A stretch of DNA of 64,000 bases. Source: Shewanella chilikensis. Lineage in GTDB: Bacteria > Pseudomonadota > Gammaproteobacteria > Enterobacterales > Shewanellaceae. Positions 46,350 through 59,600 of this stretch are shown one piece after another (the first letter of the stretch is position 1; each line of letters starts with the position of its first letter). The stretch covers positions 1-64,000 of the forward strand of contig NZ_NIJM01000002.1 in assembly GCF_002836945.1 (NCBI RefSeq). The letters run 5' to 3'. Position numbers and translations under genes: made by a program. The notes beneath the pieces were generated by a model. That model saw only the letters and a program-made list of their open reading frames with translations. It made no database searches and was not told the origin of the DNA.

Positions 46350-46889
46350 TTAGAACTTGTAATCCAAGGTCAAATACACTTGCTGGCTGTCATTAATTTC
46401 GATGCCGTTCTTTTCATAGTCCTGGGCCAGGTAACGATAGCCAAGGTCTGAGGAGAAATGTTCACTCCATTTGTACTGGACACCGACTTGACCACCCCAG
46501 ACGAAATCAGTTGAAGATTTGCCGGCAATCTTGTTGTCATTGGCGCCCATACTGACACCGGCGAACAGATTGACATCTTTATGTACCGGTAACAGGTAAT
46601 CATAGGATACCAGCCAGCTGTACTGCTCCTGTTTGTAGTTGTTGGCGGCAACGCTGAACTTATCTTCCATGTAACCAAAAGTACCGGTAATACGGTGTTG
46701 CTGTTCAATCAGCATACCTATACGTGCCTGATAGCTCATATCTTCGGTGTCTTTATTGACTACGCCCTCAATTTCATCAGCCTGGTAGCCCAGGCCTGCC
46801 CCGGCGAAGTACTCTATTTCGACTGCTTGTGCACTGCTACATACCAATGCTGCTCCTGCAGCCATCATCATTATTTTGTTCAGTTTCAT
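46350..46889 (-). CDS. small outer-membrane beta-barrel protein
   Basis: A 179-residue exported protein. A signal peptide (ending AQAVEIEYF, near residue 22) is followed by about eight amphipathic strands and a C-terminal aromatic residue (QQVYLTLDYKF). The pattern FAGAGLGYQ, FGYMEDKFS, LFAGVSMGAND and DLGYRYLAQDYE is typical of eight-stranded OmpA/OmpX-like barrels. AGGAG is six bases before the ATG at 46889 (an ATG at 46892 is too close). It is a lone gene with a strong terminator. Function is unknown. Confidence 0.82.
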   Translation of the reverse strand: MKLNKIMMMAAGAALVCSSAQAVEIEYFAGAGLGYQADEIEGVVNKDTEDMSYQARIGMLIEQQHRITGTFGYMEDKFSVAANNYKQEQYSWLVSYDYLLPVHKDVNLFAGVSMGANDNKIAGKSSTDFVWGGQVGVQYKWSEHFSSDLGYRYLAQDYEKNGIEINDSQQVYLTLDYKF

Positions 46890-47570
46890 CATAGACTCCT
46901 AAGACTGCTAAGTCGTTTTATCAGAATGTTTATCGGGTTGATGAGTCATACTTTAAGGTAAGTTAAGCGCTTGCAGAAGCCTGCAACTGTGTGTCTCTTT
47001 GTCTCAAAAAATAGAACAATAAGAGCCTTGTCACAGAGATAGCTTCAGATCTTGTGTGATAACTATGAGGGGAGGGGAAGATGCAGGAATTACCGTTATA
47101 AAAGCCTATATCTGATTGATTATGCTATATATTTAAAAATGGCTAAGTTGGAATTATTAGGCAAGTTGTGAACAAGTCCTATATGTGCACCGCGTCAGTT
47201 TACCGGCTTGGATGTAAGGCGTTACTAGCCGTTGATGGCCCAAGCATATCTCTATAATTTTATTATTTAACAGCTGGTTAGGTTTTGTTTGGCTGGTTGG
47301 GGAGTGCATGTTTTTATCCTTCCTGAACCTAAGCTGACTCATTGCCAATTATCCTTCGGGATATCCAACACCGCTGATATAGATGCTGATGTTTTTGCCG
47401 CCTTTACACCAGTCATCAGGACGAAAGCCCAGAGGGCTGTGATTGGAGACAATAACGGGTTTTGGGGAGCGCTTGTTTTAAAGCGGAACAATGGTCAGCA
47501 ATCAGGGGCTCTGATGGGAAAAGATGAGAGCCCCTGAACGGCTCAGTTGTTCGCTTAAGAGCCTGTCAGA
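46890..47570. other. gene-poor AT-rich region
   Basis: About 680 bases with no gene I can support. Base composition is clearly lower in GC than its neighbours. Short open frames exist on both strands (such as 47289-47537), but they lack ribosome sites and recognisable sequence. A small GAGCC/GGCTC hairpin near 47525-47545 could help end the metH transcript on the minus strand. Confidence 0.5.
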
Positions 47571-51290
<3,720 letters not shown>

Positions 51291-51431
51291 AGGGTTACCT
51301 TTCATACCTGTCTTATTGCTGTTTTACATTCGCGGCGCTTGGCATCCGCGACATCATCTCTGCCGACCTGACGCCCGGGGCACTATCTGGCATGATAGCC
51401 AAAGGCGTGTGTGGGCGCGGAAAGTTATTTT

Positions 51432-51463
51432 GGACATTTATACGTATAGACGTCCATAATATA
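51432..51463. promoter_or_regulatory. tandem MetJ operator (met boxes) upstream of metH
   Basis: Four consecutive 8-base units read GGACATTT, ATACGTAT, AGACGTCC and ATAATATA. The third matches seven of eight bases of the met-box consensus AGACGTCT and the second five of eight; the outer two are degenerate. MetJ binds such tandem 8-mers cooperatively. The array lies 140-170 bases before metH and 70-100 bases before the divergent phosphatase gene. Confidence 0.7.
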
Positions 51464-51531
51464 CGGATTCCGGCGGCCTGCGGCAAGGTTAAATTGGTCC
51501 GGTAACCACCGGACTCTGATGGGAGAAGTGT

Positions 51532-52260
51532 GTGACTGAACATAGGCAACTGAATATCTATCTGCTGCGGCACGGCGAATGTGAAGGCGGCGAGATTATC
51601 CGCGGCCGCAGTGATGTGGCCCTGAGCGATGAGGGCAAAGCGCAAATGTGGCGTAGCTGGCGGGCTATCAGTAGTGCGTTGGAACAGTTGCCGAAAGCGC
51701 CCGAAAGCCTGGCGCTGCTGAGCTCTCCGGCCCAGCGTTGCCAGGCCTTTGCCGCCGAGCTCAAGGCCGATATGCCTGACTATTTCCCGGCGCCGCTGCA
51801 GCAGCATGACTGGCTCTGGGAGCTGGACTTCGGTGACTGGGACGGCATGAAGGTGGCGAGTGTCTATCAGCAGCATAGCGAGGCGGCCGAAGCCTTCTGG
51901 CGTGACCCTGTGGCCAATACTCCGCCGGGCGGGGAATCGCTGCCAGCCTTTCGTAGCCGGGTGTTGGATGGCTGGCAGACTATGGTGCAGCGCTGGCTTG
52001 CGAGAGAGGTTAGTTCTTCCGAAGGCTCTGGTTCTTCAGCAAGCGCCGATGCAGCGCTGATCCTGACTCACAGCGGGGTTATCCGGCTGCTGTTGGCCGA
52101 GATTTTGCTGCCGGGGCAAATGCCGCCTGCGGCAGTGTTCAACGCCTTGGAGCTACCTTATGCGGCCTGGGTCAGAATAACCCTCTATGCCAGCCGTGAT
52201 ACCAGCGGTGAAAGTGACCAGGAATGGCAGTGTTTCAGCAAGCTCCACTGGCCGCAATAG
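51532..52260 (+). CDS. cobC: histidine phosphatase, CobC-like (alpha-ribazole phosphatase)
   Basis: A 242-residue phosphoglycerate-mutase-like phosphatase. The catalytic loop is LLRHGECEGG (RHG near residue 12-14), a second arginine lies in IIRGRSD, the acid in WELDFGDWDGM, and the second histidine in LILTHSGVIRLLLAE. Location before the btu-cob operon suggests removal of the 5'-phosphate from alpha-ribazole phosphate or cobalamin phosphate. It begins with GTG 51532 after GGGAGAA. It lies upstream of the B12 riboswitch and so escapes that control, but it could be under the MetJ-type operator. Confidence 0.85.
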   Translation: MTEHRQLNIYLLRHGECEGGEIIRGRSDVALSDEGKAQMWRSWRAISSALEQLPKAPESLALLSSPAQRCQAFAAELKADMPDYFPAPLQQHDWLWELDFGDWDGMKVASVYQQHSEAAEAFWRDPVANTPPGGESLPAFRSRVLDGWQTMVQRWLAREVSSSEGSGSSASADAALILTHSGVIRLLLAEILLPGQMPPAAVFNALELPYAAWVRITLYASRDTSGESDQEWQCFSKLHWPQ

Positions 52261-52591
52261 TGCGGACCAAGCGTCCGGTGGTGATTGTGCTGCGCTATTG
52301 CGCCAGGCAATTGTGCCGGGCGATAAAACCGGGATAATAACCCCAAATGGCCGCCAAGTGCGGCAGCAGCCAGGGTGTTGGCACCTTTGCAGGTGAACCA
52401 ACCCAGGGAACCGGGAAAGCCCGGACTGTGCCCGCAACTGTGAGTCGCCGTTGGCGACGAGTCAGGAGACCTGCCCAGGCTGATAAACCAAACCAGAAAC
52501 CCGGGCGGGTAAACCGGGGGAGCGAATAGATGATTCTTCCACTGCAGCCTGAGCCTTCTGCCGGTCACAGGCTCAATGTCGGGGGGCGGTT
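52261..52591 (+). ncRNA. cobalamin riboswitch in the btuD leader
   Basis: The btuD leader contains the conserved B12 riboswitch boxes in order. GCACC...GCAGGTG hairpin words at 52381-52395 are followed by GGGAA at 52415-52420, AAGCCCGGACTGTGCCCGCA around 52417-52437 and AACTGTGA just after. The B12-box AGTCAGGAGACCTGCC falls at 52460-52475. The structured element spans about 52365-52500; a GC-rich segment (CCCGGGCGGG, 52500-52509) before the gene may sequester the ribosome site. When adenosylcobalamin is plentiful it should shut down the btuD-cobO operon. Confidence 0.92.
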
Positions 52592-53533
52592 ATGAGCCTG
52601 GCACTCAAGGTGCAACAGCTTAGCTGGCTTCCCGGTGGTCACAGCGTATTGGCCGATGTGGGTTTTGAGCTGCCAAGTGGCAAGATGCTCGGGCTCATAG
52701 GCCCCAATGGTGCCGGTAAGTCGAGCCTGCTGCGCTGCCTCTATCGTTATATCCGCCCGGATAGCGGCCAGATCCAGCTGTTTGGGCAGGATATCAATAG
52801 TTTGTCAGCCAAAGCCTTCGCCAAAGAGGTGGCCGTGGTGCTGCAGGATACCCCGGCCCAACTGGCACTGGATCTGACTCAATTAGTGGCCATGGGACTG
52901 ACTCCCCACAAGGGGTTGTTTGATATGCCATCGGCGACCGACAAGGCCCAGGTGCAGGCGGCATTGGCGCAGGTCGGGTTGCAGCACAAGGCCGCAGAGC
53001 CTTTCGCGCAGCTTTCCGGCGGTGAGAAGCAAAGGGCCTTGATTGCCCGCGCCATAGTGCAGCGCCCCAAGCTTTTGATCCTGGACGAGCCCACCAATCA
53101 TCTGGATATCCGCTATCAGATCCAGATCCTCGAGCTGGTGCGCAGCCTGGGGGTCACGGTGATCGCCTCGATTCACGATCTCAATCTGGCCTCGGCCCTG
53201 TGTGACGAACTCTTGCTGCTGGATAACGGCCGCCGTATTGCCCACGGCTCGCCCCAGAGCGTATTGACCGAAGACAGAATTGCCGGTGTCTTCGGTGTTT
53301 GCTGTCAGGTGGGGACGCATCCGCAGTTGGGACGGCCGCTGATCCACTACTTTTACGGCTATCAGTCGCCAGAGCCTGGTCACGGCAAGGCTCTAAGCTC
53401 GGCGGCGCTCGCCAGTGGTAAGGTTCACGGCGCTGCGATAGTCGAGCCAATGGCAGGGCCTGCCTCGGCCGAAACCTGTGTTGCCCACAAGGAAACTGAT
53501 CGGCGCCCAGGCTCGGTGGGAGGTGGCGCATGA
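52592..53533 (+). CDS. btuD: vitamin B12 ABC transporter ATP-binding protein BtuD
   Basis: A 313-residue ABC ATPase. Motifs are Walker A GPNGAGKSSLLR, signature LSGGEKQRALIARA, Walker B LLILDEPTNHLD and the switch histidine in SIHDLNLAS. It pairs with BtuC to import corrinoids. After the usual end of the domain (about residue 255) there is a tail of about 55 residues, rich in A, G, S and P, with no recognisable fold. The gene follows the cobalamin riboswitch and overlaps btuC by four bases. A btuF binding protein is not in this window. Confidence 0.95.
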   Translation: MSLALKVQQLSWLPGGHSVLADVGFELPSGKMLGLIGPNGAGKSSLLRCLYRYIRPDSGQIQLFGQDINSLSAKAFAKEVAVVLQDTPAQLALDLTQLVAMGLTPHKGLFDMPSATDKAQVQAALAQVGLQHKAAEPFAQLSGGEKQRALIARAIVQRPKLLILDEPTNHLDIRYQIQILELVRSLGVTVIASIHDLNLASALCDELLLLDNGRRIAHGSPQSVLTEDRIAGVFGVCCQVGTHPQLGRPLIHYFYGYQSPEPGHGKALSSAALASGKVHGAAIVEPMAGPASAETCVAHKETDRRPGSVGGGA

Positions 53534-54600
53534 ATACTTCCGTGGCCGCACCGGGGCGCTCGCTTATCGGCTGGTTTCTCAGGCCCTTGCCCAGACTTTA
53601 CTGGTGCTGGCTGCTGTTGCTGCTCGGCACTGTGTTGACACCCTTGGCCGCAGCCGGTTTTGGCGCCGCCGATATCAGCCTCTTCGATGTGGCAAGAGTG
53701 ATTGGCAAACACCTGCTGGGCGTGGGGGAGCCTTCTGCCATCAGCGAGCGTATCGTCTGGGATCTGCGCCTGCCGCGTATCTTGCTGGCCTTTATCGCCG
53801 GCAGCGGCCTGGCACTGTCGGGTTATGTATTGCAGGCGGTGACCCGCAACCCGCTGGCCGATCCTTACCTGTTCGGTATCAGCTCGGGCGCCAGCTTCGG
53901 CGCCGTGGTCTCGGTCGCCCTGGCGACCGGCCTTGGCCTGAGTTCGGCCATCTCCGGGGTATCGCTGCCGCTGGGAGCCTTTATCGGTGCCAGTTTGGCT
54001 GTGCTTATGGTACTGCTGCTCGCGGGCAGGAATATCGGCAACCAGATAGAGCGAATGTTGCTCTCCGGGGTTGCCATCTCCTTTATGTTCAGCGCCCTCA
54101 CCAGCTTGATCTTGTATTTTTCCACCCCGCAGGCCACTACCTCCTTGCTGTTTTGGAGCCTGGGCAGTTTTGCCCGTGCCAGTTGGGATGGGCTAGCACT
54201 GCCCACTCTGGTGGTGCTGGCGGCCTTGCTGGTGATCCTGGCCTTCAAGCGCCAGGTGCTGGCGATGCTTGCCGGTGATGAAACCGCCCACACTCTGGGA
54301 ATCAGGGTGCAAAGGCTCAGGGTTTCCATGCTGCTGTTATGCTCGCTTATTACCGCCACTTTGGTGGCCCACTGCGGCGGGATAGGTTTTGTAGGGCTGA
54401 TGGTGCCTCATATTGTCAGGTTGTTGCTGCCGGGGCAGCATCCCATGGTGCTGACGGCACTGGCGGGCGGCCTGTTTATGGTTTGGGTCGATGTGCTGGC
54501 TCGCAGCATACTGCCCACCCAAGAGCTGCCGGTGGGGGTGATCACCTCGGCCATCGGCAGTCTGTTTTTCCTGATGGTGCTGCGTAAACGCGGCCAATAA
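53530..54600 (+). CDS. btuC: vitamin B12 ABC transporter permease BtuC
   Basis: A 356-residue FecCD/BtuC-type permease with about ten transmembrane helices. Landmarks are [40 protein letters not shown] and [20 protein letters not shown]. Immediate overlap with btuD and the riboswitch upstream assign it to corrinoid uptake and not to siderophores. Length is slightly above the family norm because of a longer N-terminus (about 25 residues). Confidence 0.95.
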   Translation: MNTSVAAPGRSLIGWFLRPLPRLYWCWLLLLLGTVLTPLAAAGFGAADISLFDVARVIGKHLLGVGEPSAISERIVWDLRLPRILLAFIAGSGLALSGYVLQAVTRNPLADPYLFGISSGASFGAVVSVALATGLGLSSAISGVSLPLGAFIGASLAVLMVLLLAGRNIGNQIERMLLSGVAISFMFSALTSLILYFSTPQATTSLLFWSLGSFARASWDGLALPTLVVLAALLVILAFKRQVLAMLAGDETAHTLGIRVQRLRVSMLLLCSLITATLVAHCGGIGFVGLMVPHIVRLLLPGQHPMVLTALAGGLFMVWVDVLARSILPTQELPVGVITSAIGSLFFLMVLRKRGQ

Positions 54601-54617
54601 CGATAAGAGAGGGAAGG

Positions 54618-55682
54618 ATGTACCAGGTTGCAGCAATCAATCACGCGCTGGATGACGCGATTCAGGCCCGCATAGACAACAAGACCAAACCCCTGGGCGC
54701 TTTGGGTGAGCTGGAGGCTTTGGCGCTGCAATTGGGGCGCATTCAGCTCGGTTCCGCCACTGATGAGTTGGTCATCCGCCGCCCCGTGATGCTGGTGTTT
54801 GCCGCCGACCATGGTATTGCCGCGGCCGGGGTGTCGATTGCTCCCAGCGAGGTGACCACCCAAATGGTGCTCAACTTTGTTGCCGGCGGCGCCGCCATCA
54901 ATGTGTTTTGTCGCCAGACCGGCTTCGAGCTGGAGGTGATTGACTGCGGCATTCTCAGCCCCTTGGGGATCCCCGAGGTTACAGAGCAGCGTCTGGGCGC
55001 CGGTACCGGGCCTATCCACAAACGCGCCGCCATGACTCTGGGCGCTGTGCATCAAGGGTTTGCCATGGCGCGCACCTTGGTAAAACGCCATATCGATGCC
55101 GGCAGCAACCTGCTGGCGCTGGGGGAGATGGGAATAGGCAACACCTCTTCTGCCGCCGCCGTGATGGCCGCCCTGACCGGCCTTCCTGTGAGTGAATGTG
55201 TCGGCCGCGGCACCGGCATAGATGTCGCGACGCTTAAGCGCAAATGCCTGCTGATAGAGCAGGCTCTGCTGCTGCACCACTGCGAGCTGACCGAGCCGCT
55301 CAGTATCCTCGCCTGCCTCGGAGGCTTTGAAATAGTGCAGATGACAGGGGCCATGTTGGCGGCGGCCGAATTTGGCGTGCCTGTGCTGGTGGACGGTTTT
55401 ATCGCGTCGACAGCGGCGCTGGCGGCTGTGCGTTTGGCGCCGGGGGTGAGGGATTATCTTATTTTTGCCCATGAGTCTGAAGAGCGCGGCCACAAGTTGC
55501 TGCTCGAGGCCATGTCCGCCAAGCCTTTGCTGCGGCTTGGGCTTAGATTGGGTGAAGGCTCGGGCGCGGCGCTGGCGCTACCCTTGGTGCAGGCGGCGGC
55601 CAACTTCTACAACCAGATGGCCAGCTTTGGTGAAGCCGGGGTCGACAAGGTGGTAGGGCCAGCTACCCAAGAGGTGTTCTGA
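54618..55682 (+). CDS. cobT: nicotinate-nucleotide--dimethylbenzimidazole phosphoribosyltransferase CobT
   Basis: A 354-residue enzyme that makes alpha-ribazole phosphate from dimethylbenzimidazole and nicotinate mononucleotide. Family stretches are [20 protein letters not shown] near 25-44, [14 protein letters not shown] near 60, [20 protein letters not shown] near 163-182 and the catalytic-glutamate region near the end. It lies 17 bases after btuC and shares one base with cobS. Confidence 0.97.
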   Translation: MYQVAAINHALDDAIQARIDNKTKPLGALGELEALALQLGRIQLGSATDELVIRRPVMLVFAADHGIAAAGVSIAPSEVTTQMVLNFVAGGAAINVFCRQTGFELEVIDCGILSPLGIPEVTEQRLGAGTGPIHKRAAMTLGAVHQGFAMARTLVKRHIDAGSNLLALGEMGIGNTSSAAAVMAALTGLPVSECVGRGTGIDVATLKRKCLLIEQALLLHHCELTEPLSILACLGGFEIVQMTGAMLAAAEFGVPVLVDGFIASTAALAAVRLAPGVRDYLIFAHESEERGHKLLLEAMSAKPLLRLGLRLGEGSGAALALPLVQAAANFYNQMASFGEAGVDKVVGPATQEVF

Positions 55683-56458
55683 TGGGATTCTGGCTCGGGC
55701 AACTGCGGCTGTTTTTGATCGCAATAGGTTTTTTCACCCGTATTCCTGTACCCAGCGCCCTGACGGTGGATAGCGACAGCCTCAACAAGGCTAGCCGCTA
55801 CTTTGGCCTGGTGGGCGTTGTGGTGGGCTTGATCTCCGCCTTGGTGTTACTGCTGGCCGCCGGCATATTGCCAAGCTCTATCGCCATAGTGCTGGCGATG
55901 ATTAGCAGTGTGCTGGTTACCGGCGGTTTTCATGAAGATGGCCTGGCCGATACCGCAGATGGTTTCGGCGGCGGTTGGCGGGTAGAAGACAAACTGAAAA
56001 TCATGAAAGACAGCCGCCTTGGCAGCTATGGCGCCTTGGCATTGGTGTTGGTGTTGCTGCTCAAGTACCAGTTACTGCTGGAGTTGGCACTTTACGACAT
56101 CAACCAGGCGGCGCTGGCCCTGGTATTGGCGCACTGTGTCAGCCGGGTGACGGCGGCCAGCATTATCTTCAGCGAAACCTATGTTCGCGACGAGGGCAAG
56201 AGCAAACCTCTGGCGCAGCAGCAGGGGCTCAATGAGCTGGGTATTTTGCTGCTGACTGGAATTGTGCTGACGGCAGTGCTGTCCACCACGCTGCTGTTCT
56301 GGCTACTGCCGACCATGTTGTTACTGCGTTGGGCCCTGGTGTTCTGGTTCCGGCGCCAGATTGGCGGTTACACCGGCGATACCCTGGGAGCGGCGCAGCA
56401 GGTGAGTGAGCTGGCGGTTTATATGCTGTTGCTGGCATTGGGGGGCAGCCCGGCATGA
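55682..56458 (+). CDS. cobS: adenosylcobinamide-GDP ribazoletransferase CobS
   Basis: A 258-residue membrane enzyme that joins alpha-ribazole to adenosylcobinamide-GDP, the last step of cobalamin assembly. The CobS hallmark GGFHEDGLADTADGFGGG is at about residues 80-97, and LGSYGALALVLVLLLKYQLL follows. About six to seven transmembrane helices are predicted. Start overlaps cobT by one base and the end overlaps cobU by four. Confidence 0.97.
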   Translation: MGFWLGQLRLFLIAIGFFTRIPVPSALTVDSDSLNKASRYFGLVGVVVGLISALVLLLAAGILPSSIAIVLAMISSVLVTGGFHEDGLADTADGFGGGWRVEDKLKIMKDSRLGSYGALALVLVLLLKYQLLLELALYDINQAALALVLAHCVSRVTAASIIFSETYVRDEGKSKPLAQQQGLNELGILLLTGIVLTAVLSTTLLFWLLPTMLLLRWALVFWFRRQIGGYTGDTLGAAQQVSELAVYMLLLALGGSPA

Positions 56459-57051
56459 TCCATCTTATTCTGGGTGGTGCCCGCAGCGGCAAGAGTGGTT
56501 ACGCCGAGCGGCAACTGGCCGACTTGTGCCCGGCCAATGTCCGCCCCTGGTATCTGGCAACGGCCGAGGCCGCCGATGAGGAGATGGCCCGGCGTATCGC
56601 CCACCATCAAACTGCGCGCCAAGGCGGCAGCCTCGAATGGCAGTTGGCCGAGGTGCCGCTCGATTTGGCCAAGGCGCTTGTGCAGCGCTCAGGCTCTGGA
56701 GCGCCGGTATTGGTAGACTGCCTGACGCTTTGGCTCAGTAACCAGCTCTGCTTTGGTGCCGATATGGCTAGCGAACGCGCGGCCTTGCTGCAGGCGGTAG
56801 CCGAGTTTGACGGCGATCTGCTGTTGGTGAGCAACGAAGTCGGCTCCGGCATAGTGCCGCTTGGGGAGCTGAGTCGGCGTTTTGTCGATGAGGCCGGTTG
56901 GCTCAATCAGGCGCTGGCCGCCAAGGCCGACAGAGTCACTCTGGTTGTCGCCGGTTTACCGCTGGCGTTAAAGCCTGTGAACTCTGATAGCAGTGGCTCC
57001 CTGGGCTTGAGCGCTTCGGGTACAAGCCCGGATCAGCGGGGTAAGGTGTGA
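56455..57051 (+). CDS. cobU: adenosylcobinamide kinase/guanylyltransferase CobU
   Basis: A 198-residue bifunctional enzyme. P-loop [12 protein letters not shown] (residues 6-17), the guanylylated-histidine region [11 protein letters not shown] near 45, [11 protein letters not shown] near 85 and [13 protein letters not shown] near 123 are all present. It phosphorylates adenosylcobinamide and transfers GMP. The C-terminus carries about 20 extra serine- and glycine-rich residues. It overlaps cobS and cobQ by four bases on each side. Confidence 0.97.
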   Translation: MIHLILGGARSGKSGYAERQLADLCPANVRPWYLATAEAADEEMARRIAHHQTARQGGSLEWQLAEVPLDLAKALVQRSGSGAPVLVDCLTLWLSNQLCFGADMASERAALLQAVAEFDGDLLLVSNEVGSGIVPLGELSRRFVDEAGWLNQALAAKADRVTLVVAGLPLALKPVNSDSSGSLGLSASGTSPDQRGKV

Positions 57052-58799
57052 GTAATCCAGTACCCCATAATGGCGCAGAACTTAAAGCTGAATTTTCGGC
57101 TCTGGCCCGGCCTGGCCGCAGCCTTATGGTGCAGGGCACCACTTCGGATGCCGGTAAGAGCACCTTGGTAGCCGGACTCTGCCGGGTGTTTCATCGTCAT
57201 GGTCAGCGGGTGGCGCCCTTCAAGCCGCAAAATATGGCGCTCAACAGCGCCGTCACCCGGGATGGCGGTGAAATTGGCCGGGCCCAGGCGCTGCAGGCGG
57301 TGGCCGCCGGTCTTGAGCCGAGAATCGATTTCAACCCGGTATTGCTTAAACCCAGCTCGGATACCAAGGCGCAGGTGATTATTCAGGGCAAGGCGCTGAC
57401 CAGCCTGGAAGCGGCCGCCTTTTTCGGCCCCGAGAGTCGTGACTATAAAGCCGCTGCCATGCAGGCGGTGTTGGCATCCTGGCACAGGTTGCAGCAGGAG
57501 TTTGACTGGCTGCTGATAGAAGGCGCCGGTAGCCCGGCCGAAATCAACTTGCGCCAGGGCGATATTGCCAATATGGGCTTTGCCGAAACGGTGGACTGCC
57601 CGGTGATCCTCATCGCCGATATCGACAAGGGCGGGGTATTTGCCCACCTGGTCGGTACCTTGGCCCTGCTGTCCGAGAGTGAGCAAGCTAGGGTAAAGGG
57701 CTTTGTGATCAATCGTTTTCGCGGTGATATCTCATTGTTGCAGTCCGGGCTGGATTGGCTTGAGGCTCACACCGGCAAGCCGGTATTGGGCGTATTGCCC
57801 TACCTCGATGCCCTGCATCTGGACGCCGAAGATGCGCTGGTGCAAACAACTGCTCAGTCTCAGGGGGCTGCTACCGAGCAGCCGGTAACAGCTCAATCAG
57901 CACGAGCTCAATCTGAAACAACTCAATCTGAAAGAACTGGGACGCGACTGCGGGTCGGCGTCTTGGTGTACCCCAGGATCAGCAACCATACCGACTTTGA
58001 CCCGCTGCGGCTGCATCCGGATATCGAGTTTTGTTATATAGGGCCGACTCATCAGGGCGAACTTCCAGGGCTGGATCTCCTGCTGTTACCCGGCAGCAAG
58101 AATGTGCGCGCCGACCTGGCTTTTATCCGCCAACAGGGCTGGGATAAGGGCATAGCTCGCCATCTGCGCTATGGCGGCAAGCTTATCGGTATCTGCGGCG
58201 GCTTTCAGATGCTGGGGCATAGCATTGCCGACCCCTTGGGGCTGGAAGACTTGCCCGGTACCAGCCAAGGGCTGGGATATCTGCCGCTCACTACCGAGCT
58301 GCAAGCCGAAAAACAGCTGCTCAATGTCAGCGGTACCCTGAGGCTTGGGCAATCATCGGCGTCAGTCTCCGGCTATGAGATCCACTGCGGAGTGTCGCGG
58401 ATCCCGGACCAATGCACCCAGCCACTGTTGCTTAATGAGCGAGGCAGTGACGCCAACTGTGCCAGTGCTACTGAGCCGGCAAAAATCACTGAGCCCGCAA
58501 AAACCACTAAGCTTGCAAAAATCACTGAGCCTGCAAAAACCACAGCACCCCGCAACGAAGGTCTGCTGTCGGAGGATAATCAAATTCTCGGCAGTTATTT
58601 GCATGGCCTGTTTGACAGCCCTGAAGCCTGTGAACTGCTGCTCGCCTGGGCCGGGATGACGGCGCCACAGGGCCATGCCGTGGATATCAATCAGCAGCGG
58701 CAACAACAGCTGGATCGTTTGGCCGATGTGCTGGAGCAACATCTGGATTTCAATAAAATAATCAACATATTCAAAGAGGAAGACCCGGGTGACCGATAA
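57048..58799 (+). CDS. cobQ: cobyric acid synthase CobQ (CbiP) with two repeat-bearing insertions
   Basis: A 583-residue amidotransferase, about 80 residues longer than usual for the family. The N-terminal ATP-binding domain has [10 protein letters not shown]; the C-terminal glutaminase domain has the nucleophile in [10 protein letters not shown] and the histidine in GSYLHGLFD. The extra length lies in two low-complexity insertions: residues about 268-302, between the domains, and residues about 466-503, near the glutaminase histidine. Both are coded by in-frame tandem repeats (15-bp and 18-bp units). The start is GTG, overlapping cobU. It amidates cobyrinate diamide. Other corrin-ring genes are absent, so here it serves salvage of incomplete corrinoids. 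Confidence 0.95.
   Translation: MSNPVPHNGAELKAEFSALARPGRSLMVQGTTSDAGKSTLVAGLCRVFHRHGQRVAPFKPQNMALNSAVTRDGGEIGRAQALQAVAAGLEPRIDFNPVLLKPSSDTKAQVIIQGKALTSLEAAAFFGPESRDYKAAAMQAVLASWHRLQQEFDWLLIEGAGSPAEINLRQGDIANMGFAETVDCPVILIADIDKGGVFAHLVGTLALLSESEQARVKGFVINRFRGDISLLQSGLDWLEAHTGKPVLGVLPYLDALHLDAEDALVQTTAQSQGAATEQPVTAQSARAQSETTQSERTGTRLRVGVLVYPRISNHTDFDPLRLHPDIEFCYIGPTHQGELPGLDLLLLPGSKNVRADLAFIRQQGWDKGIARHLRYGGKLIGICGGFQMLGHSIADPLGLEDLPGTSQGLGYLPLTTELQAEKQLLNVSGTLRLGQSSASVSGYEIHCGVSRIPDQCTQPLLLNERGSDANCASATEPAKITEPAKTTKLAKITEPAKTTAPRNEGLLSEDNQILGSYLHGLFDSPEACELLLAWAGMTAPQGHAVDINQQRQQQLDRLADVLEQHLDFNKIINIFKEEDPGDR
57888..57932 (+). repeat. 15-bp tandem repeat inside cobQ (three units)
   Basis: Units start at 57888, 57903 and 57918; the last two, CGAGCTCAATCTGAA and ACAACTCAATCTGAA, differ at three positions. 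The frame is kept and each unit codes for five polar residues (such as TTQSE). Confidence 0.85.
58470..58541 (+). repeat. 18-bp tandem repeat inside cobQ (four units)
   Basis: Units begin at 58470, 58488, 58506 and 58524; consensus ACTGAGCCNGCAAAAAYC. Each unit codes for six residues of the [12 protein letters not shown] type. Two pairs alternate I and T, which suggests a later 36-bp duplication. Confidence 0.92.
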
Positions 58800-59403
58800 T
58801 AATCAAACCGATATCAAGGCAGAGCGTCATAAACAGCGGCAGCAGAAAGTAAAAGCGGCGGTGGATGCCAAAATCGCGGCCGCCACCGAAGAGAAGGGCA
58901 TACTCCTGGTCGTGACAGGTAACGGCAAGGGCAAGTCCACCTCCGGCTTTGGCACTCTGGCCCGTGCGGTCGGTCATGGCAAGCAGGGTGCCGTGGTGCA
59001 GTTTATCAAGGGCACCTGGGAGTGCGGTGAGCGCAAGCTACTGGAAGGCGCCGGGGTCAAGTTCGAAGTCATGGGCACAGGCTTTACCTGGGACACCCAG
59101 GACAAAGCCAAGGATATCGCCGCCGCCGAAAAGGCCTGGACGGCCGCCGAAAAATGGCTTCAGGATGCCAGCATAGACATACTCCTGCTCGATGAACTCA
59201 CCTACATGGTCAGTTACCACTATCTGGATCTGCAGCGAGTGATAGATGCGTTGCAAAATCGTCCCCCCATGCAGCATGTGATCATCACCGGCCGCAATTG
59301 CCACAGGCAACTGATTGAATTGGCAGATACTGTCAGTGAGGTGAATAGCGTGAAGCATGCGTTTGAGGCGGGGGTTAAAGCGCAGCCTGGTTTCGACTAC
59401 TGA
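58789..59403 (+). CDS. cobO: corrinoid adenosyltransferase CobO/BtuR
   Basis: A 204-residue CobA/CobO/BtuR-type adenosyltransferase that attaches the adenosyl group to cobalt. P-loop [18 protein letters not shown] is at about residues 43-60, [15 protein letters not shown] follows, and the Walker B-like [10 protein letters not shown] lies near 133-142. The start is GTG 58789 with AGAGGA eight bases upstream, overlapping the end of cobQ by 11 bases. It is the last gene of the riboswitch-controlled operon; a 93-bp structured repeat begins 27 bases after its stop. Confidence 0.97.
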   Translation: MTDNNQTDIKAERHKQRQQKVKAAVDAKIAAATEEKGILLVVTGNGKGKSTSGFGTLARAVGHGKQGAVVQFIKGTWECGERKLLEGAGVKFEVMGTGFTWDTQDKAKDIAAAEKAWTAAEKWLQDASIDILLLDELTYMVSYHYLDLQRVIDALQNRPPMQHVIITGRNCHRQLIELADTVSEVNSVKHAFEAGVKAQPGFDY

Positions 59404-59429
59404 TATTTCTTCTATTTCTTCCTGTTTGC

Positions 59430-59522
59430 GACCGTGGCGTTATTGTCTGCGTCGGCTCACCCAATCACATACTCATTGTATGCTCATGGGCTGAGCTTCC
59501 TTGACGGCTTAGCCACAGCCGC
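59430..59522. repeat. 93-bp hairpin-forming repeat, copy 1
   Basis: The element can fold on itself along its whole length. Pairs are GTGGC (59434) with GCCAC (59512), CGTC (59450) with GACG (59503), GCTCA plus CCC (59455) with GGG plus TGAGC (59488), and CATAC (59468) with GTATG (59478), with loop TCATT. It matches copy 2 at 90 of 93 positions. It may end or stabilise the cobO transcript. Confidence 0.9.
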
Positions 59523-59600
59523 AAACAGTTTGAAATAGGTGCATTTGCTCAGGAACTAAAGCTACTCGGCGGCTTTGTCAGTGCTTTATTTTTTGTTGAC

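Noticed and set aside
47289..47537. An 82-codon frame between the barrel protein gene and metH
   Set aside because: It starts with TTG, has no ribosome site and no resemblance to known proteins; not enough to call a gene.
58470..58541. Frameshift or assembly error in cobQ
   Set aside because: Both repeat tracts have units divisible by three, the frame is kept and the glutaminase His motif follows intact.
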